A stretch of DNA of 52,532 nucleotides from DASWVC01 sp036401335. GTDB lineage: Bacteria > Verrucomicrobiota > Verrucomicrobiia > Chthoniobacterales > JAFAMB01. The notes under the pieces are model-generated. The model was not told where the DNA came from and ran no database searches. It saw only the letters and a program-made list of their open reading frames with translations. The stretch lies in contig DASWVC010000040.1 in assembly GCA_036401335.1 (NCBI GenBank), forward strand, positions 1 through 52,532. The letters are read 5' to 3'. The translations under genes and the position numbers were made by a program. Below, piece after piece: positions 34,451 through 42,865 of this stretch. Within the stretch, counting starts at the first letter, position 1. Each line of letters starts with the position of its first letter.

Positions 34451-34490
34451 CCGGCCCGGCAGGGCGGCGAGTCCCTTCGCCGCCCTACCG
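34451..34490 (+). repeat. REP-like hairpin, copy F, inside a longer palindrome
   Basis: Stem GGCGGCGA (34463-34470), loop GTCCCT, stem TCGCCGCC (34477-34484), with GCAG before and CTAC after. The pairing extends outward through CCCGG and CCGGG segments, giving a stem of about 20 bp with one small internal mismatch. It sits 12 bp after the EamA stop codon and could work as a terminator between convergent genes. The TTAGTGCCGTTACC and CCGATACCC motifs follow at 34538 and 34569. Confidence 0.75.
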
Positions 34491-34629
34491 GGCCGCCGCT
34501 TGATCCGGTCGCCCTTTAAGGCTCAAACGCCCTTGTCTTAGTGCCGTTACCTCAACACCCCGTCCGCGCCGATACCCGGCCAGGTTCTCCCCTGCCAGAG
34601 GGGTTTGCCCGCAGGACCGTCCCGTGCCG

Positions 34630-35889
34630 TCAAACCTTCACCCGTTCGATGTGGGCGCCGAGCCCCCGCAGTTTGTCATCGAGTTGCTCGTAGCCGCGGT
34701 CAATGTGGTAAACGCGGTTGATTTCCGTCCGGCCCTCGGCGCGCAGACCGGCCAACACGAGCGCCGCGGAAGCACGCAGGTCACTGGCCATCACCGGCGC
34801 GCCGCTGAGTGCACCGACCCCCGCGATGGTGGCGGTGGCGCCGTCCAGCTCGATGGCAGCCCCCATCCGTTTGAGCTCAGAGACGTGCATGAAGCGTTGC
34901 GGAAAAATGTTTTCGGTCACATGACTCTCGCCGGACGACATGGCCAGCAAGGCACACATCTGGGCTTGCATGTCCGTGGGAAATCCCGGATAAGATTCCG
35001 TTTTCAAATGCAAAGGCCTGGGAGTGCCGTTGGCGTGAATCGTCAGTGAACCGTTTTGGGCCGTAAAGTGGTACCCGCACGCTTCTAACGCACCGGTCAC
35101 CGCGGTAAGGTGCTCCGCTTTGGACCGGGTAACCGTGACTTGCTGGCCGGCTAGCGCTCCCGCGATCAAAAACGTGCCGGCTTCGATGCGGTCTGGAATC
35201 ACCTCGTGCTCGGCGCCGTGCAGCTCGCTGACGCCCTCGATCGTGATGGTCGAGGTACCGGCTCCTTCCACTTTGGCGCCCATTTTGTTCAGGAAATCGG
35301 CCAAGTCGATTACTTCCGGTTCACACGCCGCATGATCAATGACCGTGACGCCGTCCGCCAGGACGGCTGCCATCATCAGGTTGTCGGTTCCGAGAACGGT
35401 TGAACCATATTTGCCGAGCATGTTGACCCGGGCGCCCCGCAGAAACGGAGCAAAAACTTTGACGTTTCCCCCATGCACCCGGACTGCCGCCCCGAGCGCT
35501 TCAAACCCACGCAGGTGCAGGTCGATGGGCCGGTCACCGATAACGCAGCCGCCCGGAAGCGACACCGTGGCTTCCCGCTCACGGCCGAGCAAGGGGCCAA
35601 GGACACAGACGGAAGCCCTCATCTTTCGGACAATCTCGTAAGGTGCCACCGTGTTGACGCGCTCAGCCTTCACCGTGACCACCCCGCTGGCCCGTTCGAC
35701 TTCAGCGCCCAGGTGAGAAAGGATCTGCAGCATGTAATGGACATCGCTCAGGTCCGGCACCCGCTGGATGATGCACTGTTCGCGGGTAAGCAGCGTCGAG
35801 GCAAGAATCGGCAGGGCGGAGTTCTTGGAACCACTCACCCTTACCGTTCCCGTCAGGGCATGCCCGCCATGCACGATGATTTTATCCAT
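34630..35889 (-). CDS. murA: UDP-N-acetylglucosamine 1-carboxyvinyltransferase
   Basis: 419 residues, typical MurA length. K22 (SGSKNSALP) and the catalytic C115 in LPGGCVIGDRPIDLHLRG are present, the latter being the residue attacked by fosfomycin, so sensitivity is predicted. FPTDMQAQMCALLAMSSG and the closing RGYEQLDDKLRGLGAHIERV are conserved. It transfers enolpyruvate from PEP to UDP-GlcNAc, the first committed step of peptidoglycan synthesis. Its start overlaps the end of prmC by 8 bp. It is the last gene of the rpmE-prfA-prmC-murA group. Confidence 0.97.
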   Translation of the reverse strand: MDKIIVHGGHALTGTVRVSGSKNSALPILASTLLTREQCIIQRVPDLSDVHYMLQILSHLGAEVERASGVVTVKAERVNTVAPYEIVRKMRASVCVLGPLLGREREATVSLPGGCVIGDRPIDLHLRGFEALGAAVRVHGGNVKVFAPFLRGARVNMLGKYGSTVLGTDNLMMAAVLADGVTVIDHAACEPEVIDLADFLNKMGAKVEGAGTSTITIEGVSELHGAEHEVIPDRIEAGTFLIAGALAGQQVTVTRSKAEHLTAVTGALEACGYHFTAQNGSLTIHANGTPRPLHLKTESYPGFPTDMQAQMCALLAMSSGESHVTENIFPQRFMHVSELKRMGAAIELDGATATIAGVGALSGAPVMASDLRASAALVLAGLRAEGRTEINRVYHIDRGYEQLDDKLRGLGAHIERVKV

Positions 35890-36730
35890 TGCAAGCTCTT
35901 ACGACGCGGTCCGTTCCTTGGTAATCTCTGCGGGTAAAAATGTCTCGATAATTCTCATCCGCGAGCATGGCGGCCGCTGCCGGCGCCTGGCCTGCCCCCA
36001 CTTCCAGGAACAGCCAGCCGCCGCTTTTTATCCAGGAACGCGCCTCTTTCACCAACCGTCGGATCAGGTCCAAACCGTCCGGGCCTCCGTCCAGCGCGAC
36101 GAGCGGATCGCGCCGGACCTCGGGCGATAACTGCGCGATGTCTCCGCTTGGGATGTAAGGCAAATTCGCCACAACGGCGTAAACCGGCTCCGGCAAACAG
36201 GTGAGCAGGTCGCCGTTGAGAAAACTTACCCGTTCGCTGACCGCGTGGCGGGCGGCATTCTCCCGTGCCAACGACAGTGGTCCGGTTTCACGGTCAATGG
36301 CCAGCACGCGCACCGTCGGCCGTTCCAAGGCAACGGTGATGGCAATCACCCCAGAGCCGGTGCCAACATCGGCCACCAAACGGGGCACGCCATCCTCAGC
36401 CTTGGGCAGGCGCTCCAAAACCTCTTCCACCAGGAGTTCGGTTTCAGGTCGCGGCACCAGCGCCCGCGCATCGGTGGCAAACGTCCGCCCATAAAAATCC
36501 CAGTGGCCCAAAACGTGTTGCAACGGTTCACGATCAGCCCGCCGTTTAACTTTTTGCCGAAGAATGGCCAACTCGGCCCCGGTGAGTTCGCGGTCGAACT
36601 CCAGATAAAGGTCCAGACGCCGTTTCCCAAGGGAATCAGCCAGCAGGTGTTCGATGTTCAGCCGGGGTTGGTCGATTCCGCGCCGGGCGAAATAAGCCGT
36701 GGTGGATTGAAGAACCTCGAGAACGGTCAC
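35882..36730 (-). CDS. prmC: Peptide chain release factor N5-glutamine methyltransferase
   Basis: 282 residues. The N-terminal helical domain (1-75) contains REPLQHVLGHWDFYG. The SAM domain has VADVGTGSGVIAITVA and VLAIDRETGPLSLA. The catalytic N-x-P-Y motif reads NLPY (189-192) where most PrmC proteins have NPPY. It methylates the Gln of the GGQ motif in release factors. The adjacent upstream gene on the same strand encodes release factor 1, its substrate, 37 bp away. That pairing is what decides PrmC over other N-x-P-Y methyltransferases. Confidence 0.93.
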   Translation of the reverse strand: MTVLEVLQSTTAYFARRGIDQPRLNIEHLLADSLGKRRLDLYLEFDRELTGAELAILRQKVKRRADREPLQHVLGHWDFYGRTFATDARALVPRPETELLVEEVLERLPKAEDGVPRLVADVGTGSGVIAITVALERPTVRVLAIDRETGPLSLARENAARHAVSERVSFLNGDLLTCLPEPVYAVVANLPYIPSGDIAQLSPEVRRDPLVALDGGPDGLDLIRRLVKEARSWIKSGGWLFLEVGAGQAPAAAAMLADENYRDIFTRRDYQGTDRVVRACNG

Positions 36731-36767
36731 GCCACAGAAAAGGGGTTATGCCGCCGCCTTGAACGCA

Positions 36768-37856
36768 TCAGGCCGCGGCAGCTTCCAACCCTGCTTCGCG
36801 AAGGCGTTGCTCAAGGTCACTGGACTGCAAAGCCTCAATCATTTCGTCCATTTGCCCTTCCACGAACAAGTCCAGATTGTACAAGGTAAGTCCGATCCGG
36901 TGATCGGTGACGCGGTTCTGAGGAAAATTGTAGGTCCGGATTTTTTCTTCCCGGCCCCCTGACCCAATCAGGCTGCGCCGGTGCGCTGAATACTTTTCAG
37001 CCTCCTCCTGCTCTTTTTCCTCCAAAAGCCGCGCCCGCAAAATGGCCAGGGCTTTTTCTTTGTTTTTCTGCTGACTGCGCCCGTCCTGGCACCGGACGAT
37101 TTTCCCGGTAGGGATGTGCAGCACCTGGACGGCTGAATCCGTGGTGTTCACCCCCTGCCCTCCCGGGCCACCTGCGCGACAAACTTCAATCCGCAGGTCT
37201 TCCGGCCGCAGTTCGACATCAATTTCCTCTGCTTCCGGCAGCACCGCAACCGTGGCCGTGGAGGTGTGAATCCGGCCCTGGGCCTCGGTGAGGGGCACGC
37301 GCTGGACCCGGTGAACCCCGCTTTCGTAACGCAGCGTCCGGAACACCGCCTGGCCGCTCACCTTGAAAATGATTTCCTTCAGGCCGCCCAGCTCCGACGG
37401 GCTGCTTTCAAGCTCCTCCACCTTGAATCCATGCGGTTCGGCATACCGGGAATACATCCGGTACAAGTCAGCGGCAAACAAAGCGGCCTCGCTTCCCCCG
37501 GTGCCTGCCCGGATTTCCACGATCGCATCCCGGTCCTCGTGCGGTTCAGGTGGAAGCAGGGCCACTTGCATCGCTTTCTTAAAGTTGGCCACCCGCTGTT
37601 CCAGGTCGGGAATTTCCAACGCGGCCAGCGCGGCGAACTCCGGGTCGCCGGAAGCCGCCAAATCACGGCTACCAGCAAGCTCCTTTTGGCTCCGCTCAAA
37701 CTGGTGGCAAAGGTCCAGCAATTGTTTTGTCCGGGCGTGCTCACGCATCACTTCGCGAGCCTGCTTTGGGTTGTTAAACAACGAACCCATGGCAATCTGC
37801 GCCTCCAGCTCCTGGAAGCGCCTTTTCTTCTGAGCAATCAGCGGAGCAAAGTCCAT
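36768..37856 (-). CDS. prfA: Peptide chain release factor 1
   Basis: 362 residues. Domain 1 is a coiled-coil N terminus (1-100). IRAGTGGSEAALFAADLYRMY opens domain 2. The codon-reading tripeptide is in VQRVPLTEAQGRIHTST (P-L-T at 188-190, where E. coli RF1 has P-A-T). The GGQ motif lies at 232-234 (GGPGGQGVNTTDSAV). It recognises UAA and UAG and releases the peptide. It sits between rpmE and prmC, a common order in bacteria. Confidence 0.96.
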   Translation of the reverse strand: MDFAPLIAQKKRRFQELEAQIAMGSLFNNPKQAREVMREHARTKQLLDLCHQFERSQKELAGSRDLAASGDPEFAALAALEIPDLEQRVANFKKAMQVALLPPEPHEDRDAIVEIRAGTGGSEAALFAADLYRMYSRYAEPHGFKVEELESSPSELGGLKEIIFKVSGQAVFRTLRYESGVHRVQRVPLTEAQGRIHTSTATVAVLPEAEEIDVELRPEDLRIEVCRAGGPGGQGVNTTDSAVQVLHIPTGKIVRCQDGRSQQKNKEKALAILRARLLEEKEQEEAEKYSAHRRSLIGSGGREEKIRTYNFPQNRVTDHRIGLTLYNLDLFVEGQMDEMIEALQSSDLEQRLREAGLEAAAA

Positions 37857-37916
37857 AAACGCAAAACGGTGACCGCGCGAGTTGCACGTTCACCGTTCTG
37901 AAAGGGTTCCGAGTCG

Positions 37917-38138
37917 CTATTTCCGGCCTTTGCCGATCAACGTCTTGCCATAACGGCGCGCAAACTTTTCGACGCGGCCTGCCGTATCGACAAATTTCTG
38001 TTCACCGGTGAAAAACGGGTGACAAGCAGCGCAGATGCCTATTTTGATGTCACGGCGAGTCGACCGGGTCCGGTATTGTGCGCCACACGCACACACAATC
38101 GTGGTCTCGGTGTAATTGGGATGAATGTCGGCCTTCAT
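37917..38138 (-). CDS. rpmE: 50S ribosomal protein L31, zinc-binding form
   Basis: 73 residues from the ATG at 38138; upstream in-frame extension has no L31 character. It starts MKADIHPNY and carries four cysteines (C16, C18, C36, C39), the zinc-binding C+ form, followed by HPFFTGEQKFVDTAGRVEKF. This is the form replaced under zinc starvation in bacteria that also have a C- paralogue. It is divergent from the next gene, whose start codon is only 25 bp away, so its promoter must lie inside that neighbour or overlap it. Confidence 0.95.
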   Translation of the reverse strand: MKADIHPNYTETTIVCACGAQYRTRSTRRDIKIGICAACHPFFTGEQKFVDTAGRVEKFARRYGKTLIGKGRK

Positions 38139-38163
38139 TTTTAAAAGGAAAGGAAAGTACCAC

Positions 38164-39627
38164 ATGGCGACCCCGACGCAAGCGCAACCCGCCGGTTTCC
38201 GTGCTGCTTGGGCCGGGGTGCTTTCGGCCCGGCGGGCTGCGGCGGCGATCTTCGACCCGCAAGGTGCAACGTTGCGCACCTACGACGACGTCGAAGGAGA
38301 GCGCGCCTCCTGGCGGGAAGCTTTAAACGGTTTGGACCGAGGGTCGGGTGTAGTGGCGACTCTGGGAAACGACCCGGGATGGCCGGCGCTTTTCCTTGCC
38401 AGCCTGGATCTCGGGCTGGTCCTGACCCCGCTGGAAGCGGGACTGCCGGAGCAGCAGCAAAAGCAAGCGTTTGAACTGACAAGAGCCAGCGCCTGGGTTC
38501 GCGGACTTCGGGCGGTGGAAGCATTGAAGGTCAAGCGCGCAGCCTGGCCGGAACCTGTTCCTGACCTGCTTAAGCTCACCTCGGGCACCACCGGCACACC
38601 CCGGGCGGTCCGGTGCCGCGAACGCCACCTTTACGCCGATTGCCGCAACGTTTGCACGACCATGGGGATCACCCCCGAGGACGTCAACTTTGGCGTAATC
38701 TCGTTCTCGCATTCCTACGGGTTCAGCAACCTCGTCACTCCAGTGCTTTACCAGGGAACCCGGCTGGTGTGCGCCGTTGACCGGCTGCCGCGTGCGTTGC
38801 ACGGGCAACTCCAGGCTTCCGGCAGTACGGTTTTTCCGGGTACGCCGGCGCTCTTTCAAGCTTTAGCCGGGCTGAACGGGGTGAACTGCCTGGGTCGCGT
38901 GCGGCTTTGCCTTTCGGCAGGTGCACCGCTCCCGCAGGAAACCAAGCAGCGGTTTGTGGCCCGGTACGGTTTAAACATCCACAGCTTTTACGGGTCCTCC
39001 GAGTGCGGCGGAATTGCCTATGACCGGGCGGGAGGTCAGGACCAGCCCGCCGGCTTTGTCGGTGCACCTCTGGAAGGCGTGGACGTGCGTTTGGATGCGT
39101 CGGATCGCCTGGAGGTTTTCGGCGCCAATGTGGCGGATGGATATTTTCCGGCGGAAGACCCGGAAGTGCTTGACGGCCGCTGCTTTCGCCCTGGCGATCT
39201 GGTGCGACAAACGCCGGCCGGATTGCAGCTTTACGGTCGCGTTTCAGATTTCGTCAATATTGCCGGCAAAAAGGTGCACCCGTCGGTGATCGAAGAGTGC
39301 CTTCGCGCGTGCCCCGGCGTGGTCGACGCCTTGGTGTTCGGGGTTCCTTCACCGACCCGCAATGAAGACCTCATTGCCTGCGTCGTGGCCGGGCCGGCCG
39401 TAACCCGGGCCTCGCTTGAGGCACATTGCCGGGCCGGTTTGAGCAGGTGGCAGGTTCCCCGGGATTTTCTACTCGTGGCCGAATTGCCAGTCGACCAGCG
39501 GGGCAAGCTGAATCGGGCGGCGTTGGCCCGAAAATACGTCGAACGAGACCTGGGCGAGCCGGCAGTTGAGGGACAGGGGGACCGCCCTGGGCCCAGCCAG
39601 GCACGTCCATGCGTTCCCGAATCGTAA
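38164..39627 (+). CDS. AMP-dependent acyl-CoA synthetase/ligase family protein
   Basis: 487 residues from the ATG at 38164, preceded by a purine-rich AGGAAAGG at 38146-38153. Adenylate-forming motifs are clear: the P-loop KLTSGTTGTPRAVRC, SFYGSSECGGIAYDRAGG (adenine binding), YGRVSDFVNIAGKKVHPSVIEE (the hinge to the C-terminal lid) and RGKLNRAAL with the catalytic Lys. It activates a carboxylic acid as acyl-AMP, then transfers it to CoA or a carrier. The substrate is not readable. It converges on the methyltransferase gene with a 46-bp gap. Confidence 0.88.
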   Translation: MATPTQAQPAGFRAAWAGVLSARRAAAAIFDPQGATLRTYDDVEGERASWREALNGLDRGSGVVATLGNDPGWPALFLASLDLGLVLTPLEAGLPEQQQKQAFELTRASAWVRGLRAVEALKVKRAAWPEPVPDLLKLTSGTTGTPRAVRCRERHLYADCRNVCTTMGITPEDVNFGVISFSHSYGFSNLVTPVLYQGTRLVCAVDRLPRALHGQLQASGSTVFPGTPALFQALAGLNGVNCLGRVRLCLSAGAPLPQETKQRFVARYGLNIHSFYGSSECGGIAYDRAGGQDQPAGFVGAPLEGVDVRLDASDRLEVFGANVADGYFPAEDPEVLDGRCFRPGDLVRQTPAGLQLYGRVSDFVNIAGKKVHPSVIEECLRACPGVVDALVFGVPSPTRNEDLIACVVAGPAVTRASLEAHCRAGLSRWQVPRDFLLVAELPVDQRGKLNRAALARKYVERDLGEPAVEGQGDRPGPSQARPCVPES

Positions 39628-39673
39628 ACGCACGTCCGCAATAAATTGTTCGCCCTGCATTTCCGCCTTCCAT

Positions 39674-40399
39674 TCAAGCTCCGGGCGCGTTTTCAAACCA
39701 GACCGCATGGCGTGCCACCGGGAATCGTCTATAGCGGGTGCCCTGCCAGCCGGCCTCGTTCGCCAACTGCAGGAATTCGCGTTTCGAAAACGCTCGGCGC
39801 ATGGAAAGCCGGCCGTCGTGCCTGGTCATACGGTGGCGGTAAAGCAGTGCAGTAAGCAAGTAAATCCCGATCAGGCCCAAGTCGGAACGCTCGAGGTCGG
39901 CCACCAGCGCGGCCCGCTTGGCGGCCAGCCGCATCCGCCGCAGCAGCGCGACCGCTTCCGGGACCGCAAAATGGTGCAGCGCCAACGAACAGAAAACGAA
40001 ATCGTACCGTACGTCCGGCCGCCACTGGGTCACGTCAGCCTCGACCAGACGGATTTCAGGGTAAGCGGCGCACTCCCGTGCAGCGAGCGCCAGGGTGGCG
40101 GGTTGCGCCTCCAGTGCCTCCACCCGTACGGTCATGCCGCGGGCACGGGCGTGGTCGACGATGCGCCGCGGAATGTCGGCGGTCGCGGTGCAAAGGTCGA
40201 GCACGGTCAGGCTTTGGCCGGAACGGAACCAGCGATGCAGAAACCAGTCGATCAGCGCATAACTTCCAAACCACCGGTTCAGGCTCTGCAGGTTGTGCAG
40301 GTTCAGCACAAAGGCGGGCGACCACGGTAGGTTTTCGTCCATGAGTTCCCGCTTCTCAGGATCAAACTCGCGCCGCGGCAAAAACCAGTTCGTTGGCAC
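39674..40399 (-). CDS. Class I SAM-dependent methyltransferase
   Basis: 241 residues from a GTG at 40399, 25 bp after the upstream regulator stop codon. A TTG at 40498 would overlap the regulator gene, and the first ATG at 40342 would lose part of the FDPEKRELMDE segment. SAM motif I is TVLDLCTATADIPRRIVD, with A-T in place of the usual G-x-G start. VEALEAQPATLALA and VFCSLALHHFAVPEAVALLRRM follow. The second half carries a hydrophobic segment (LGLIGIYLLTALLY). The substrate is unknown. It may be cotranscribed with the SorC-type regulator. Confidence 0.75.
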   Translation of the reverse strand: MPTNWFLPRREFDPEKRELMDENLPWSPAFVLNLHNLQSLNRWFGSYALIDWFLHRWFRSGQSLTVLDLCTATADIPRRIVDHARARGMTVRVEALEAQPATLALAARECAAYPEIRLVEADVTQWRPDVRYDFVFCSLALHHFAVPEAVALLRRMRLAAKRAALVADLERSDLGLIGIYLLTALLYRHRMTRHDGRLSMRRAFSKREFLQLANEAGWQGTRYRRFPVARHAVWFENAPGA

Positions 40400-40424
40400 A
40401 GTTGCGGTTTCGCGGAGCGGAAGC

Positions 40425-41462
40425 TCAGGAAGCGGAAGCGACCAGGGATTCTGGTCTTTCGACGGGCGGCCAGGCAGGTGCCGCCGCGTCTTCCGCAAGC
40501 ACTTTCAACGCGGTCCGCTCGTCTGTGATCAACACGTCAAGGCAGCGGGTGCGAAGCGCTCCGAGCACCGCAGTGACTTTGTCCTCACCCCCGGCCACGG
40601 CGATGACCGGCCGGATCCGTCGCAGGTCGTCGAAAGTAAGGCTGATAACGCGGCTATCAAACTCCGTGATCACGGGGCGCCCTTGAATGTCGAAATAGCG
40701 GCACGAAATGTCTCCCACAGCTCCCTTGGCCTTTAATTCGTCAATCATCATCGGATCGAAAAACCCGGCCGAAACCACCGTGGAATCGTAGCTCACCTTG
40801 CCGATCCCAACCATGGCTTTCGATGCTGCACGGGCCATTTCCAGGCAAGAGCGGATGTTACGGTCTTCCAGCAGGATCTCTTTTACGGTCACGGAGCTGA
40901 CGATGGCCGGCACCGGCAAATGATAAACCTTGGCTCCGAGTTTTTCAGCCATGATGCCGGCGAGTCGAATGGGATTGATGGATTCGCCGCTGTTCAAGCA
41001 ACCGATCGCCTGAGCCAAGACCAACCCGGCGATCCGCTTGCCCGTCAATGCCCGGGCGACCTCGAGCACCGTCGCTCCCCAAGCCGTCGCGAACACCTCG
41101 CCGGGTTGGAGGGCGTTCTCCAGGTACATGGCACCGGCTTTGCCCAGCGCCTGGCGTACCTCCAGGATCGCAGCCCCGTCCGGGGTGGGCACAATGTACG
41201 CGTTCTGCAGCGCGAACCGTTGGCGCAACTCCTCGGCCAGGGACAAGCGGCTCAACAGATCCGGCCGCAGCGAAATGGTAACAATGCCCCGGCTTCGCGC
41301 CCGCGACAAAAGGTTGGCCACCGTCGGCCGCGAGACTTGCAGCTGTTTGGCGATTTCGGCCTGGGTCAAGCCATGGTGGTAGTACAGCCATGCCGCGCTG
41401 ATGGTGGCATCCATGTCCAGACCTGCCACCCTGTCACCCGACCCTGGCTCTTTTGCATTCAT
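40425..41462 (-). CDS. SorC-family sugar-responsive transcriptional regulator
   Basis: 345 residues. The N-terminal helix-turn-helix is AAWLYYHHGLTQAEIAKQLQVSRPTVANLLSRARSRGIVTI. The C-terminal effector-binding domain (about 85-330) resembles the phosphosugar-binding domain of SorC/DeoR-type proteins, with VFATAWGATVLEVARAL and IAVAGGEDKVTAVLGALR near its end. It is divergent from galT-galE across a 326-bp gap, so it is a good candidate regulator of galactose metabolism, probably responding to a sugar phosphate. Confidence 0.9.
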   Translation of the reverse strand: MNAKEPGSGDRVAGLDMDATISAAWLYYHHGLTQAEIAKQLQVSRPTVANLLSRARSRGIVTISLRPDLLSRLSLAEELRQRFALQNAYIVPTPDGAAILEVRQALGKAGAMYLENALQPGEVFATAWGATVLEVARALTGKRIAGLVLAQAIGCLNSGESINPIRLAGIMAEKLGAKVYHLPVPAIVSSVTVKEILLEDRNIRSCLEMARAASKAMVGIGKVSYDSTVVSAGFFDPMMIDELKAKGAVGDISCRYFDIQGRPVITEFDSRVISLTFDDLRRIRPVIAVAGGEDKVTAVLGALRTRCLDVLITDERTALKVLAEDAAAPAWPPVERPESLVASAS

Positions 41463-41788
41463 GGCAAGTTTTCAGACAAAACGGAGCGACCACACTCCCC
41501 ACCTCCATCCGTCAAAAGACAAATCCCCCCTCACACGAGGCCGCCTCCCTCCCGGCTACACCGTAGGACTGCGGCCCCTTCTCTTTTCCCTAGGCTGAAC
41601 AGGCTCATCAGCAAGCTCCCGGATGTCAATTCATAATCCCGCTTGGTGGTCCGGGAACCCCCCTTTCTATCAGTTGGAGAGAATCCGCACGTCCGCCGGA
41701 CCACGGGCGCGCGTCCTTGTCCCTGAAGCGCAACAACCGGCACTTCCCCTTCTGTCCGCCAAAGCAGACGGGCTTCCCGCCTACGAAT
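41463..41788. other. Divergent control region between the SorC-type regulator and galT
   Basis: 326 bp without a gene. It must hold the promoters for both directions and the likely operator of the regulator. TTTTCAGACAAAA at 41467-41479 is a near-palindrome and the most operator-like stretch next to the regulator start. No convincing -35/-10 pair could be picked for galT by eye. Confidence 0.4.
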
Positions 41789-42865
41789 ATGGACTCCGTG
41801 CTTCTGCAACAGCCTCACCGCCGCCACAACGCCCTCACGGGCGAGTGGATCCTGGTTTCCCCCCAGCGTACAAAACGTCCCTGGCAAGGTCGCCAGGAAG
41901 GAACAACGGCCGCCCACCGGCCCGCCTATGATCCCAAGTGTTACTTATGCCCCGGCAATGAACGTGCCGGTGGTGCTCGCAACCCGACTTACACCGGCAC
42001 TTACGTCTTCCCGAACGACTTTGCTTCGATGCTCCCAAACCCCGAGGGCGTCGACGACGCACCCGCCGAAAGGGACAGAGGTGAACTCCTACGGGGCGAG
42101 GCGGTTTCGGGAACCTGCCAGGTTATCTGCTTTTCACCGCGGCATGACTGGACGCTGCCCGAGATGCCCGAGGAAGCCATCCGAAACGTGGTGGATGTTT
42201 GGGCCACGCAGACGGCCGAACTGGGCCGTCGGTACCGGTGGGTGCAAGTTTTCGAGAACAAAGGGGACGTCATGGGTTGCTCCAACCCCCACCCCCATGG
42301 CCAAGTCTGGGCAGGCGATTTCCTGCCCAATGCCCCCGCGCAGGAAGACCGCCAACAGCGGGTCTACCTTCAGAAGCATGGGTCGCCCTTGCTGCTCGAC
42401 TATTTAAAACTGGAAGAGAGTCTTCCTGAGGAGCGTCTGGTCGTGCAAAACGAGCATTGGGTGGCGCTAGTCCCTTACTGGGCCACCTGGCCGTTTGAAT
42501 TGTTGCTGCTGCCACGCCGGCCCGTTTTGCGCCTGCAGGACTTGGCCGAAGCCGAACGCACCAGCCTCGCCCAAATCCTGAAACGGTTACTGACCCGGTA
42601 CGATAACCTTTTCGAAGTGTCGTTTCCCTATTCGATGGGTTGGCACGGCGCCCCCGCCGACCTGGAAGGAAGCGACGCGGCCCATTGGCAGCTGCACGCG
42701 CATTTTTACCCGCCGTTGCTGCGCTCGGCCACCGTAAAAAAGTTTATGGTAGGTTATGAAATGCTCGCGGAATCTCAGCGGGACCTGACCGCAGAGCAGG
42801 CCGCCGGAACACTGCGAAACCTGTCAGAGATTCACTTTAAACAAAAGGAACCGAGTAGCGTATGA
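41789..42865 (+). CDS. galT: Galactose-1-phosphate uridylyltransferase
   Basis: 358 residues from the ATG at 41789; the frame is open upstream but matches no GalT N terminus. The HIT-type active site NPHPHGQVWA gives catalytic H170. Zinc ligands C51, C54 (KCYLCPGN), H119 (SPRHDWT) and H168 match the E. coli layout. RRHNALTGEWILVSPQR is the family opening. It swaps UMP between UDP-glucose and galactose 1-phosphate in the Leloir pathway. It overlaps galE by ATGA. Confidence 0.95.
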   Translation: MDSVLLQQPHRRHNALTGEWILVSPQRTKRPWQGRQEGTTAAHRPAYDPKCYLCPGNERAGGARNPTYTGTYVFPNDFASMLPNPEGVDDAPAERDRGELLRGEAVSGTCQVICFSPRHDWTLPEMPEEAIRNVVDVWATQTAELGRRYRWVQVFENKGDVMGCSNPHPHGQVWAGDFLPNAPAQEDRQQRVYLQKHGSPLLLDYLKLEESLPEERLVVQNEHWVALVPYWATWPFELLLLPRRPVLRLQDLAEAERTSLAQILKRLLTRYDNLFEVSFPYSMGWHGAPADLEGSDAAHWQLHAHFYPPLLRSATVKKFMVGYEMLAESQRDLTAEQAAGTLRNLSEIHFKQKEPSSV

